Made by a program: the position numbers and the translations under genes
NCBI GenBank assembly: GCA_009692275.1
Contig: SHZL01000098.1
Coordinates: 1-9,279, forward strand
Direction of reading: 5' to 3'
DNA from: Lysobacterales bacterium
Lineage (GTDB): Bacteria > Pseudomonadota > Gammaproteobacteria > Xanthomonadales > SZUA-36
DNA: 9,279 bases
Notes under the pieces: model-generated
The model's database searches: none
What the model saw: only the letters and a program-made list of their open reading frames with translations
Told to the model about the DNA's origin: nothing
Shown: in pieces, positions 1 to 6,508 of the stretch
Numbering within the stretch: position 1 is the stretch's first letter
Layout of the letters: every line of letters starts with the position of its first letter

Positions 1-1
1 C

Positions 2-538
2 AATATCCCTACCGTAGAGCAGTCTCCCGCCGCGTCCAGGCCATTGCTGGAGGCCGTCAAAAAGCAGCTTGGCGTGGTGCCGAACCTGATGAAACTGGTC
101 GGCAATAGCCCGGCGGCACTGGAAGGCTACCTGTCGCTTAATGGCGCTGTCGCCAAGGGCAAATTGACCGCGCAGATGCGTGAGCGCATCGCCCTGGCAA
201 CTGCCGAGTACAACGGGTGTGACTATTGCCTGTCAGCTCACACCTACCTGGGACGCAATGTTGCCAAGCTCAGTGGCGATGAAATCGAGGCCGCACGGGA
301 CGCTCACTCTTCCGCTGCACAGGCCGATGTCGCCTTGCAGTTTGCCCGGCGTGTTGCCCAAACCCGTGGCCAGGTATCCGATGAGGATTTGGCCAGCTTG
401 CGCGCTGCCGGTTTTGACGAGGCCGGCATCATTGAAATCGTGGTAAACGTCGCACTGAACATGCTGACGAACTACGTCAACAATGTTGCCCGGACCGATA
501 TTGATTTCCCGGTAGTGGCTGCCAGGCTGGTTGCGTAG
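2..538 (+). CDS. AhpD-like carboxymuconolactone decarboxylase family protein (5'-partial)
   Basis: The frame is open to the left window edge, so the true start lies outside; a TTG at 44 falls inside the conserved N-terminal region and is unlikely to be the start. About 178 residues are visible. They carry the AhpD-type redox motif E69-x3-C73-x2-C76-x3-H80 (visible numbering; EYNGCDYCLSAH) in the helical CMD fold. The lead-in (RPLLEAVKKQLGVVPN) is typical of the peroxidase-related subfamily that accompanies other oxidoreductases. By family knowledge such proteins reduce peroxides through the vicinal Cys pair in the cytoplasm; the physiological reductant cannot be told from sequence. The gene ends only two bases before the next one (PNPOx-like, start 541), so the two are very likely co-transcribed and may serve the same redox function. 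Family assignment is secure; the substrate is not. Confidence 0.9.
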   Translation, partial: NIPTVEQSPAASRPLLEAVKKQLGVVPNLMKLVGNSPAALEGYLSLNGAVAKGKLTAQMRERIALATAEYNGCDYCLSAHTYLGRNVAKLSGDEIEAARDAHSSAAQADVALQFARRVAQTRGQVSDEDLASLRAAGFDEAGIIEIVVNVALNMLTNYVNNVARTDIDFPVVAARLVA

Positions 539-540
539 TC

Positions 541-1167
541 ATGGACGCTGGTTCCCGCTATCCCAGCGATGTGGCCTTTACCGGCTCGGTAAAGGCCATA
601 CAAGCCCGCAAGGGCTCGCGTGACGCATATGCCAAAATGGAGCAAGGCCTGGGGTGGAAAACGGCAATCACGGATGATCTGAAGGCCTTTATTGAAGCGC
701 AGATCAGTGTTTTCCTGGCAACGGCAAATGCAGAAGGGCAGCCCTATATCCAGCACCGCGGCGGCCCGCCGGGTTTCCTCAAGGTACTCGACGCACGGAC
801 CATCGGCTTCGTTGACTTCAGGGGTAACCGGCAATTCATATCCAGCGGCAACCTTGCGGATAACCCCAAGTTTCACTTGTTTCTGATTGACTATGCCAAC
901 AAGCAGCGGGTAAAGATCTGGGGCGCGGCGCGGGTTGTCGACGGGGATGACGAGCTGGTGGCAAAGCTGATGCCGCAAGGCTACAAGGCCAAAGCGGAGC
1001 AGGTGATGTTGTTGAACGTTAGCGCGTGGGATGCCAATTGTCCGCAGCATATCCCGCAGCGGTTCGAAGCTGCCGACGTCACCCGGGCAATCGAAGAGCG
1101 CGATCAGAAAATTGCCGCACTGGAGGCCGAGCTTGAGGCCCTGCGCGCTGCTTCACTCCAACCCTAG
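541..1167 (+). CDS. pyridoxamine 5'-phosphate oxidase-family FMN-binding protein
   Basis: The 208-residue protein has a split-barrel flavin domain at roughly residues 40-160 (FLATANAEGQPYIQHRGGPP, GFVDFRGNRQFISSGNL and a KIWGAARVV strand). The later WDANCPQHIPQRF segment (163-175) is characteristic of one PNPOx-like subfamily. Residues 182-203 form a short charged coiled coil (EERDQKIAALEAELEAL). The start at 541 fits the family N-terminus (YPSDVAFTGSVKAIQ), although the Shine-Dalgarno is weak (AGG inside the upstream gene's end), suggesting translational coupling to the AhpD-like gene two bases upstream. The likely role is an FMN- or F420-dependent oxidoreductase or flavin-binding protein of the cytoplasm, not true vitamin B6 synthesis, because it lacks the full PdxH architecture. 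The last 15 bases overlap, tail to tail, the end of the amidohydrolase gene on the other strand. Confidence 0.88.
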   Translation: MDAGSRYPSDVAFTGSVKAIQARKGSRDAYAKMEQGLGWKTAITDDLKAFIEAQISVFLATANAEGQPYIQHRGGPPGFLKVLDARTIGFVDFRGNRQFISSGNLADNPKFHLFLIDYANKQRVKIWGAARVVDGDDELVAKLMPQGYKAKAEQVMLLNVSAWDANCPQHIPQRFEAADVTRAIEERDQKIAALEAELEALRAASLQP

Positions 1168-2502
1168 CGAGTAGAGGGTCCCCGCGTTGGTGCGCAGCAC
1201 CATCGTGGCAATTTCTTCCGCCCGGGCACGGCTGACCTCACCGGCCTGCATCATTTCAGTCAGTGCCAGGGCGAGTGCTTTTCTGGCTGTGCTGGCGGCA
1301 ACCCACGCTGTCACCTCCCAACCTATATCCGGGCCCATGCCGATGGCGTCGGAACCGAAGAGCACTTTCTCCGGGTACAGTGTGAGCCATTGCCTGAGTA
1401 TGCCGGCAATTCTGGCGGGCGGGTAGACCACGGTCATCAGTGAAAAATCCACGTAAACATTGGGCTTCCACGTCATCGCGCCTGCTTCAGTCGCATACAT
1501 TCCGCCGCCATGGACGATGACAAAGCGGGTGTTGCGCAGCGCGGGGTCGTTAAAAACCGGCTCCAGCAACATGGGATCAGCGCCGGCCACGTCGTAGTAA
1601 GGTCCAAACCCTTCGAACGAATGGATGTGCACTGCCATGCCGAGCCGGCCTGCTTCGCGCGCAATGTAGCGGAACAGGAAATCCTGCAGGGTTTTATACT
1701 CGGCGTGGGACGGTTCGCCCGCAGCAATAAACTGTGCATAGATTCGCTTCGCGGTATCGGCATCCGCTTCAGCGAAGGCCAGTGAGCGCAGGTAGGCAGC
1801 CTCGAACTTGATGGCGACACATCCCGCCTTCCGCTGTGCTTCGAGTGTGGGTGTGACCACGGACTCAAGATAGGCGTCGAGTGTTGCGGGCAGCGTGGCA
1901 ATCTTCAGGTCGGACAGGTAATGCCGCAGCAGCTTGTCTTCCAGCGGGTAGAGAATTTCCCGGTCCGGGGTAACGGCCGCCTCTGCCTTGGTAGACAAAG
2001 GCAGCAGCAAGGCATCCGCGTACGACACCCAGCGAAACCGCGGCGACATCAGCCCTGGCCCCATGGCGATGCGATTTGCCAGTAATACTTCCGTGCCGAC
2101 CTGGTTCAGCACCCAGGTGGGAAAATCCTCACGCTGTTCCCGTGCAACATCCTGCATGGCGCCGCGCAATACGCGCATATGGGCTTCGCTCATATCATCG
2201 TAGGGATACTGGTAGAGCGCTTTGTACGCGGCTATCCAGTCCGGATTCTCCAGCCGGAGCTGTGCCGGCATCTCGATGGGGACGCCATCCAGCGGCAGCG
2301 CATCGTAATCCGGATCGCCGCGAACGGTGCTGTTGGCGTGACTGTGATTATCCACTGCGCGTATTTTCGCTATGAATGCAGTAAGGCCAGGGTCTGCACC
2401 CGGTTGCACAAGAGGCGCCAGGGTATCGCCGTGGACTGGCAGGGTAAAGGCTAAAACAACGGTGCAGCTGAGCAGGGCCCTGCTGATCCTGTAAAACTTC
2501 AT
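1153..2502 (-). CDS. exported amidohydrolase_2-family metal-dependent hydrolase
   Basis: The ATG at 2502 is preferred over longer in-frame options because it opens a classical signal peptide (MKFYRISRALLSCTVVLAF..., cleavage near residue 25) and is preceded by AAGGA ten bases upstream. The 449-residue product has the amidohydrolase TIM-barrel signature in order: D51-N-H53-S-H55 (HxH metal ligands after strand 1), K232 in VAIKFEAAYL, H292/H294 in VHIHSFEG, H331 in VIVHGGG, and D385 in VLFGSDAIG. This order matches PF04909-type hydrolases, decarboxylases and uronate-isomerase relatives. The predicted location is the periplasm, which is less common for this superfamily. The substrate is unknown. 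It is the last gene of the minus-strand block, 48 bases after the molybdopterin gene, and its final 15 bases are antisense to the end of the PNPOx-like gene. Confidence 0.9.
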   Translation of the reverse strand: MKFYRISRALLSCTVVLAFTLPVHGDTLAPLVQPGADPGLTAFIAKIRAVDNHSHANSTVRGDPDYDALPLDGVPIEMPAQLRLENPDWIAAYKALYQYPYDDMSEAHMRVLRGAMQDVAREQREDFPTWVLNQVGTEVLLANRIAMGPGLMSPRFRWVSYADALLLPLSTKAEAAVTPDREILYPLEDKLLRHYLSDLKIATLPATLDAYLESVVTPTLEAQRKAGCVAIKFEAAYLRSLAFAEADADTAKRIYAQFIAAGEPSHAEYKTLQDFLFRYIAREAGRLGMAVHIHSFEGFGPYYDVAGADPMLLEPVFNDPALRNTRFVIVHGGGMYATEAGAMTWKPNVYVDFSLMTVVYPPARIAGILRQWLTLYPEKVLFGSDAIGMGPDIGWEVTAWVAASTARKALALALTEMMQAGEVSRARAEEIATMVLRTNAGTLYSLGLE

Positions 2503-2550
2503 GTCATAAGGTTCCTTTGCTGAAATGTAATCAGGCACATCGCTTGCGGC

Positions 2551-3246
2551 TCAAGGGCAGTACTTAGGAATCGCCTCATTTTCCGCCAGTGCCCTGGCAA
2601 ACCTGGCGATATTTCCAGCCACCAGGGGTCGGTAGAGGTAGCGCAAGAGCCAGCCGGGGGCCACGCGTCTGCGCTCTTCCCGGGCGACTCGTGCACGCGG
2701 ATGGTCCATGAATCGGAACCCCGACACGCGGTATCCACTATCCTCAGCCTTGAACTCTATTCGACACAGATGCTTCACCGATTTGTACCCATAATGCCCG
2801 GGCGCGATCAAGCGAAGCGGAGCTTCGTGCTCTACGCTGAGGGCTTTGCCGTCCAGCGTATCGGCCAGCAGCACATCATCGTTCAGCAGATCGGTCAGGA
2901 GCATACCTGTACGCGCGCCATCCTGGCCGCGCAAGGCAACGAGTGTTGCCCCTGTGCGGGGTCCCGCTCTTGGTACAACAACCCTCTGGTAAAAGTCAGT
3001 GAAGCGGACTCCGCCCCAACGCAGTGATCGATGGCTCCACATCGTAACACAATGAAAGTCACTGACTTGCCCGATGCGAGGCAAGCCGGCCAGTGCGTCA
3101 GGCAGGTGAAGTGGGTGTTCGACATTGCCTGGTATATCAAGATCTATGCGCGACGTGTTCCCGGGAAAGCGGCGGGCGAATTGCGCGAGGCCCAATCTTG
3201 GAAATGTCGCGTTGTTTCGCTGGCCGGGAGGAAGTGCTTGGGTCAT
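2551..3246 (-). CDS. sulfite-oxidase-fold molybdopterin-dependent oxidoreductase
   Basis: The product is 231 residues, matching the oxidoreductase molybdopterin-binding domain (PF00174; SUOX/YedY fold). C66 in the DFHCVTMWSHRSLRWGGV segment is the expected molybdenum-coordinating cysteine. The motif PLRLIAPGHYGYKSVKHLCRIEF, near residues 143-165, is the conserved cofactor-binding and active-site segment of this subfamily. The basic C-terminal tail (REERRRVAPGWLLRYLYRP) also recurs in relatives. The start at 3246 (ATG) is chosen because AGGA lies ten bases upstream; a longer TTG option would put that Shine-Dalgarno inside the gene. No Sec or Tat signal is visible, so a cytoplasmic location is inferred. 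No heme or membrane partner (YedZ/MsrQ-like) lies next to it, and the substrate is unknown. It sits 45 bases after the ABM gene and 48 before the amidohydrolase. Confidence 0.87.
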   Translation of the reverse strand: MTQALPPGQRNNATFPRLGLAQFARRFPGNTSRIDLDIPGNVEHPLHLPDALAGLPRIGQVSDFHCVTMWSHRSLRWGGVRFTDFYQRVVVPRAGPRTGATLVALRGQDGARTGMLLTDLLNDDVLLADTLDGKALSVEHEAPLRLIAPGHYGYKSVKHLCRIEFKAEDSGYRVSGFRFMDHPRARVAREERRRVAPGWLLRYLYRPLVAGNIARFARALAENEAIPKYCP

Positions 3247-3291
3247 TTGCGATGTGTCCTGCTGCCTAACGCACAAGCTTAGACCGCTGAG

Positions 3292-3663
3292 CTAAGGACC
3301 GGCACATAGATTGGGCACGGTCAGCCGCGTGAAAAGATGCGGTGAGGCCACGGCGCTGGACGGATAGTGGCCGAGCGCCTGCTGGAACTCGGGATGAGTA
3401 AACGCTGCCCGAAAATGGGCCACTGACTCCCACAATGCGTAGTTCATGAATACCGTGCTCCCGGCAATGCCCTGGTGCAACTGGGTCGAGATGTAGCCCG
3501 GCTGCTGCTTCATCCAGTTGGCATCTGCTTCCCAGGCTTGCAGCAGCGCCGGAATGTCTTCTTCCGCCACGTCGAATACATTTACCAGCACAACCGGTGA
3601 AAGTTCGGTATTGATCTGCTGAAAAATCGGAACGTTCTGGTCCAGCGGTTTGAGCTGAAGCAT
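3292..3663 (-). CDS. antibiotic biosynthesis monooxygenase (ABM) domain protein
   Basis: The small protein has 123 residues. Residues 24-86 form one ferredoxin-like ABM domain: a first strand VVLVNVFDVAEED, a helix AWEADANWMKQQPGY, then strands STQLHQ and FMNYALWESVAHFRAAF, with the W78-E79 pair and aromatic positions usual in these dimeric mini-enzymes. The start at 3663 is fixed by a perfect AAGGAG seven bases upstream; another ATG at 3687 has no ribosome site. Known relatives are cofactor-free monooxygenases, heme-degrading enzymes or quinol-modifying proteins, and many members have no assigned substrate, so no reaction is claimed. The gap upstream (74 bases to the cupin gene) holds two small palindromes. 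Confidence 0.85.
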   Translation of the reverse strand: MLQLKPLDQNVPIFQQINTELSPVVLVNVFDVAEEDIPALLQAWEADANWMKQQPGYISTQLHQGIAGSTVFMNYALWESVAHFRAAFTHPEFQQALGHYPSSAVASPHLFTRLTVPNLCAGP

Positions 3664-3670
3664 GCGGTTA

Positions 3671-3676
3671 CTCCTT
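3671..3676 (-). promoter_or_regulatory. Shine-Dalgarno AAGGAG for the ABM gene
   Basis: CTCCTT on the plus strand reads AAGGAG on the minus strand, seven bases before the ATG at 3663. It decides this start over the in-frame ATG at 3687. Confidence 0.8.
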
Positions 3677-3723
3677 AGGGTTGCCATGTTGTGGAACCGG
3701 GCAGGGGTTTAAAATAGCAGCCT

Positions 3724-3750
3724 TGAAATTTCACATGCTAAGGCGCCTTA
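3724..3750. repeat. two adjacent perfect palindromes at the end of the cupin gene
   Basis: TGAAATTTCA (3724-3733) and TAAGGCGCCTTA (3739-3750) are each perfect inverted repeats, separated by five bases. The second covers the last codons of the cupin gene and two bases of its TAG stop codon (3738-3740). Neither is followed by a T-run on the minus strand, so an intrinsic terminator is not supported. They could be protein-binding sites, weak mRNA hairpins or chance. Confidence 0.45.
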
Positions 3751-4655
3751 CCCACCGGTGCTTCACATAAGACTCGTTTCAACGGGAAGTCGATGCCTTG
3801 TTCAACGCCGTCGCTGATGCCTTCAATGCGACCTGCAATCCTTCCGTCCCCAAGCGAGCGGTATATGACGCGTTGGGGAAAGTCATGTTGCAGGTTCTCA
3901 AAGGTGATCGCATCCGCGGAAAGGTTCAACTGGGTAAAGCTGGTCTCGTCCTGACCGGAAGGGATCGCGGTGAAGACCAATTTCCCTTCCGCATTGGCTG
4001 CTATGCGCATGAATCCATAACTGATCGTCTTACCAGCTTCGACGGTACGCTCGACTCCGAGCATTGTGCCGCCGGCAGCTGGCAACCAGACTTCGCCGGA
4101 ACCGGCTTCTGCTGACTCGGAGCCCCAGCAACCGGCCAGCCAGGAGATGGTTGCCAAAGGGCTTTCCGGGGTTTGCTGCGAGCTTTCCCCAGCCACAGAC
4201 ATATACGCTTCTGACGCCAACACCGTACCAGTGGGGCCGACGCCGGTTTCCTGGTATTCAACGTTGCCATCTTTCGCCCAGATGTAATGCATCACGTCTG
4301 CCGGAGCCACATACACTGCTCCCGTTGGCACGGCTAACACTTTGCTCTCGTCGAAGCTCTCGCCAAAACCCACGTACAAAGTTCCCGAGAGCACGGTGCT
4401 GTTGCGCGTATCGGGATGAGCATGTGGAGGAATGCGCCCGTTAGCGGCAATCCTGACACGCAGAACATAGGCACCCATGGCCTGTTCGGACCCCAGCACC
4501 CACGTCGCCTGCAAAGCCGGAGCATTCGGTACGCCGACCCAGTGCAGGCTTACGGGCAAGATGGGCCAAGGGGCATCGTTTTGCATTGCGTCGTTCTGGG
4601 CAAAAGCTGCACCGGAAAAACCGCATAGCAGCATCAGTGGGAAAATACGATGCAC
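3738..4655 (-). CDS. exported cupin-DUF6265 fusion protein
   Basis: The protein has 305 residues with a Sec signal peptide (MHRIFPLMLLCGFSGAAFA, cleavage after residue 19). Residues about 50-140 are a cupin domain with P-P-H78-A-H80 in motif 1 (IPPHAHPDT), the turn TVLSGTLYVGFG, and H123 (APADVMHYIW) in motif 2, which could bind a metal. Residues about 168-285 are a DUF6265-type barrel (ISWLAGCWGSE, GTMLGVERT, FENLQHDFPQRVIY), which occurs alone in many secreted proteins. A GTG start codon at 4655 is supported by AAGGAGG six bases upstream. The mature protein should act in the periplasm. The function is unknown: cupins of this kind may sense or bind small organic molecules. It lies 38 bases after the broken epimerase gene. 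Confidence 0.85.
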   Translation of the reverse strand: MHRIFPLMLLCGFSGAAFAQNDAMQNDAPWPILPVSLHWVGVPNAPALQATWVLGSEQAMGAYVLRVRIAANGRIPPHAHPDTRNSTVLSGTLYVGFGESFDESKVLAVPTGAVYVAPADVMHYIWAKDGNVEYQETGVGPTGTVLASEAYMSVAGESSQQTPESPLATISWLAGCWGSESAEAGSGEVWLPAAGGTMLGVERTVEAGKTISYGFMRIAANAEGKLVFTAIPSGQDETSFTQLNLSADAITFENLQHDFPQRVIYRSLGDGRIAGRIEGISDGVEQGIDFPLKRVLCEAPVGKAP

Positions 4656-4661
4656 AACCAG

Positions 4662-4668
4662 CCTCCTT
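4662..4668 (-). promoter_or_regulatory. Shine-Dalgarno AAGGAGG for the cupin-DUF6265 gene
   Basis: CCTCCTT on the plus strand is a near-consensus ribosome site on the minus strand. It lies six bases before a GTG codon (4655-4653) and so supports a non-ATG start there. Confidence 0.8.
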
Positions 4669-4693
4669 AGGACAACCGCACGAAAAGGCGATT

Positions 4694-5612
4694 CTACTCG
4701 CGCGCCTGCGCTAAAGTCACCGTTTCTTGCAGCCCCGTTGATAGGGGAGGCAAGACTTCAGAGGAGCGCCGGTCGAGTTCTGCCAGCACCTCGGCATAAC
4801 CGAACCGCGGATTCCAGCCCAGCTCGCGGGCTGCCTTGTGCGAAGAATAGACCCGTTCAATGCTATCGGGCAGAGCCCACCCCCGTCGTTCAAATTCCTC
4901 TACCAGGCCGGGGGCGCGGCGGCGCAAGACAACGGGAGCGGATTCAAGCAGATCCCTGCAGTCCCCGGGTATAAACGGCGTTGCTCCTGAAATGATGAAC
5001 CTGCGGAACCCGCCAGTGCTGCTTTCCAGCGCGGCAGCATGGGCATCGGCTGCATCGCGTGCGTCCACTCCGCGATGCAAGCGGTAGGTGGCCATGAGGG
5101 GCGCAGGCTCGGGAAAAGCAGCGCGACATGCGCAGCACCGTGACCTCGAGTTCACCCCTGCCTGCTGCAGCCTCAAGCAAATTCTCGGCTTGCAATTTGG
5201 TACGGTGGTAGATGGTTCGTGGCTGGGGCACCGTGTCTTCCGCAGTCCAGCCGGCCTGCCCGGGTGGCGTTGCTGCAGCGCCATACAGCGCCGTGGTACT
5301 GGTAAAAACGAATCGCCGAATACCCGCTGCCAGCGAGAGTCGCAGCAGTTCAGCGGTGCAGTGCACATGCACCCGTTCAAATTCAGCCTCGCTGCATAAA
5401 CCCACGTGCGGTGCATGCAGCGCGGCGGTATGCACCACCGCATTAACGCCCTCAAGCGCGCGGCGCAGCCGGTCAGTGTCCTCAAGAGACGCAACTATAT
5501 CCGCTGTTGACGATGGAGCCTGGTCATAGCCAAGCACTGCATGCCCGGAGCACAGCCGGATGTAGATAGCTCGCCGGACTCTTCCTGAGGCTCCGGTAAC
5601 GAGAACTTTCAT
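4694..5612 (-). pseudogene. NAD(P)-dependent epimerase/dehydratase, frameshifted
   Basis: The reading frame from the ATG at 5612 gives an extended-SDR N-terminus: MKVLVTGASG, D30 after strand 2, NAVVHTAALHAPHVG, FTSTTALYG, and the catalytic pair Y135/K139 (YHRTK). After ...VLRMSRCF (residue 166) this frame turns into low-complexity sequence and stops at 4944. The family sequence continues in a second frame (PEPAPLMATYRLHRGVDARDAADAH...) to TAG at 4694. Removing one T from the TTTT run (plus strand 5114-5117) joins CF to PEP and restores 305 residues, the normal length for the family. The nucleotide-binding motif is also damaged: GASGRVR has Arg at the third glycine (residue 13, codon CGG at 5576-5574). 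Its ATG overlaps the TGA of the mutase-like gene. It could be a decaying gene or a sequencing error; both are possible. Confidence 0.82.
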
Positions 5613-6067
5613 TCAGGCCTGGAACGTAGCAACCCATAGAGTGTGAGCATTAATGCAATCAGGATGGTCACACCGCACAGTTGCAACAGGCCGGTGACCA
5701 ACGGGCTGTCAACACCATGCGGCGGCGGAAACTTTTCATTCAGCGTTGGCATGAGTTGCGACGAAGACCCGGTGAAAGCCGCTGCAAGTCCGGCTGCCCC
5801 GTTGCTCCAGGTACCAATTTGCAGCGTTGCAAACCATGCCTTGAATGCCGTCGGACCCAAACGGAGCTGGCTGACCAGCAGGCCAAGCACAACCATGAGC
5901 ACACCGTTGGCGGTGAACTCGATGTGAGCCATTACAATGCCGCGAAACCATTGCACTGCTGAAGGCGGGATGAACCCAACCATGCACCCGATCGTGATCT
6001 GCAAAACCCCCAGCAACAAAGCCCAATGCTTGAGATTCGCTTGCAAACGTTCGACGTCAGTTGCCAT
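5609..6067 (-). CDS. hydroxylaminobenzene mutase-like four-helix membrane protein
   Basis: The hydrophobic protein has 152 residues and four predicted membrane helices at about 15-34, 50-68, 77-99 and 122-147. The segment MAHIEFTANGVLMVVLGLL (helix 2), the TWSNGAAGLAAAFTG stretch at the end of helix 3, and the loop with SQLMP resemble HabA/HabB hydroxylaminobenzene mutase, recalled from family knowledge. That enzyme rearranges hydroxylaminobenzene to 2-aminophenol in nitroarene degradation. No partner from that pathway (nitroreductase, aminophenol dioxygenase) is in the window, so the substrate here is unproven. The start at 6067 has GGAGG five bases upstream. The stop overlaps the next start (ATGA), implying translational coupling with the epimerase. 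A generic small integral membrane protein remains the alternative. Confidence 0.7.
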   Translation of the reverse strand: MATDVERLQANLKHWALLLGVLQITIGCMVGFIPPSAVQWFRGIVMAHIEFTANGVLMVVLGLLVSQLRLGPTAFKAWFATLQIGTWSNGAAGLAAAFTGSSSQLMPTLNEKFPPPHGVDSPLVTGLLQLCGVTILIALMLTLYGLLRSRPE

Positions 6068-6088
6068 AGGTACCTCCGGATTGAGCAG

Positions 6089-6433
6089 TTAAGGTATTGC
6101 CAAGCCGCGTGCGGCCTGTTTCACGAGATCAGCGATGTATTCCAGGTCTGAATCGGCTGCATGTGCGAACTTGATGTGGCGCATGTCCTCGCCCGTACCT
6201 GCGAGTAATCTGCGCGGGTCATGCAGATTTGCGCCGCCCCAGATCTGCAGATTAACGTGATGTTTGTGCGAAATAATGGCGCATACGTTCTTTTTTCCAT
6301 GGTAGGTAAGGTTTCCCCACTTGAGGCTCGTGGCAAGAGCAGGTGCTGCCTTTGAGATCAAGGCGTCAAGTGCCCGAACGAGCGCGTGCTGCCCTGCGGG
6401 GATTTTTTCCAGAAACGCATGGAGCACTGACAT
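6089..6433 (-). CDS. DUF1801 domain-containing protein
   Basis: The small cytoplasmic protein has 114 residues. It fits the DUF1801/YdhG-like fold: an N-terminal helical part (LHAFLEKIPAGQHALVRALDALISKAAPAL), then LKWGNLTYH, a central strand ISHKHHVNLQIWGGANL and the characteristic DPRRLLAGTGEDMRHIKF segment at 72-89. The biochemical function of this family is not established. The start is the ATG at 6433, with only a weak AGG-type ribosome site upstream. It is 21 bases ahead of the mutase-like gene, so co-transcription is likely. Confidence 0.85.
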   Translation of the reverse strand: MSVLHAFLEKIPAGQHALVRALDALISKAAPALATSLKWGNLTYHGKKNVCAIISHKHHVNLQIWGGANLHDPRRLLAGTGEDMRHIKFAHAADSDLEYIADLVKQAARGLAIP

Positions 6434-6508
6434 ATTTGAACTACCTAAGCCAAGCGCAGCCTTGTATGGTCGCGCCCAACTTACTCTGCGTCAACCAAGT
6501 CGCGTTGC

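Noticed and set aside
44..538. TTG at 44 as the start of the AhpD-like gene
   Set aside because: The frame stays open to the window edge and the preceding residues (SRP before LLEAVKKQ) look like conserved family sequence, so the gene is treated as cut by the edge.
472..1050. Long minus-strand open frame opposite the PNPOx-like gene
   Set aside because: It is a shadow: it lies antisense to two well-supported genes and has no recognisable domain or ribosome site.
3279..3297. CTTAG...CTAAG inverted repeat between the ABM and molybdopterin genes as a terminator
   Set aside because: The stem has only five base pairs with a nine-base loop, and there is no T-run.
6462..6494. Possible minus-strand promoter before the DUF1801 gene (TTGACG at 6494-6489 and CATACA at 6468-6463)
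   Set aside because: The -35 match is good, but the spacer is about 20 bases and the -10 match is poor; not assigned.
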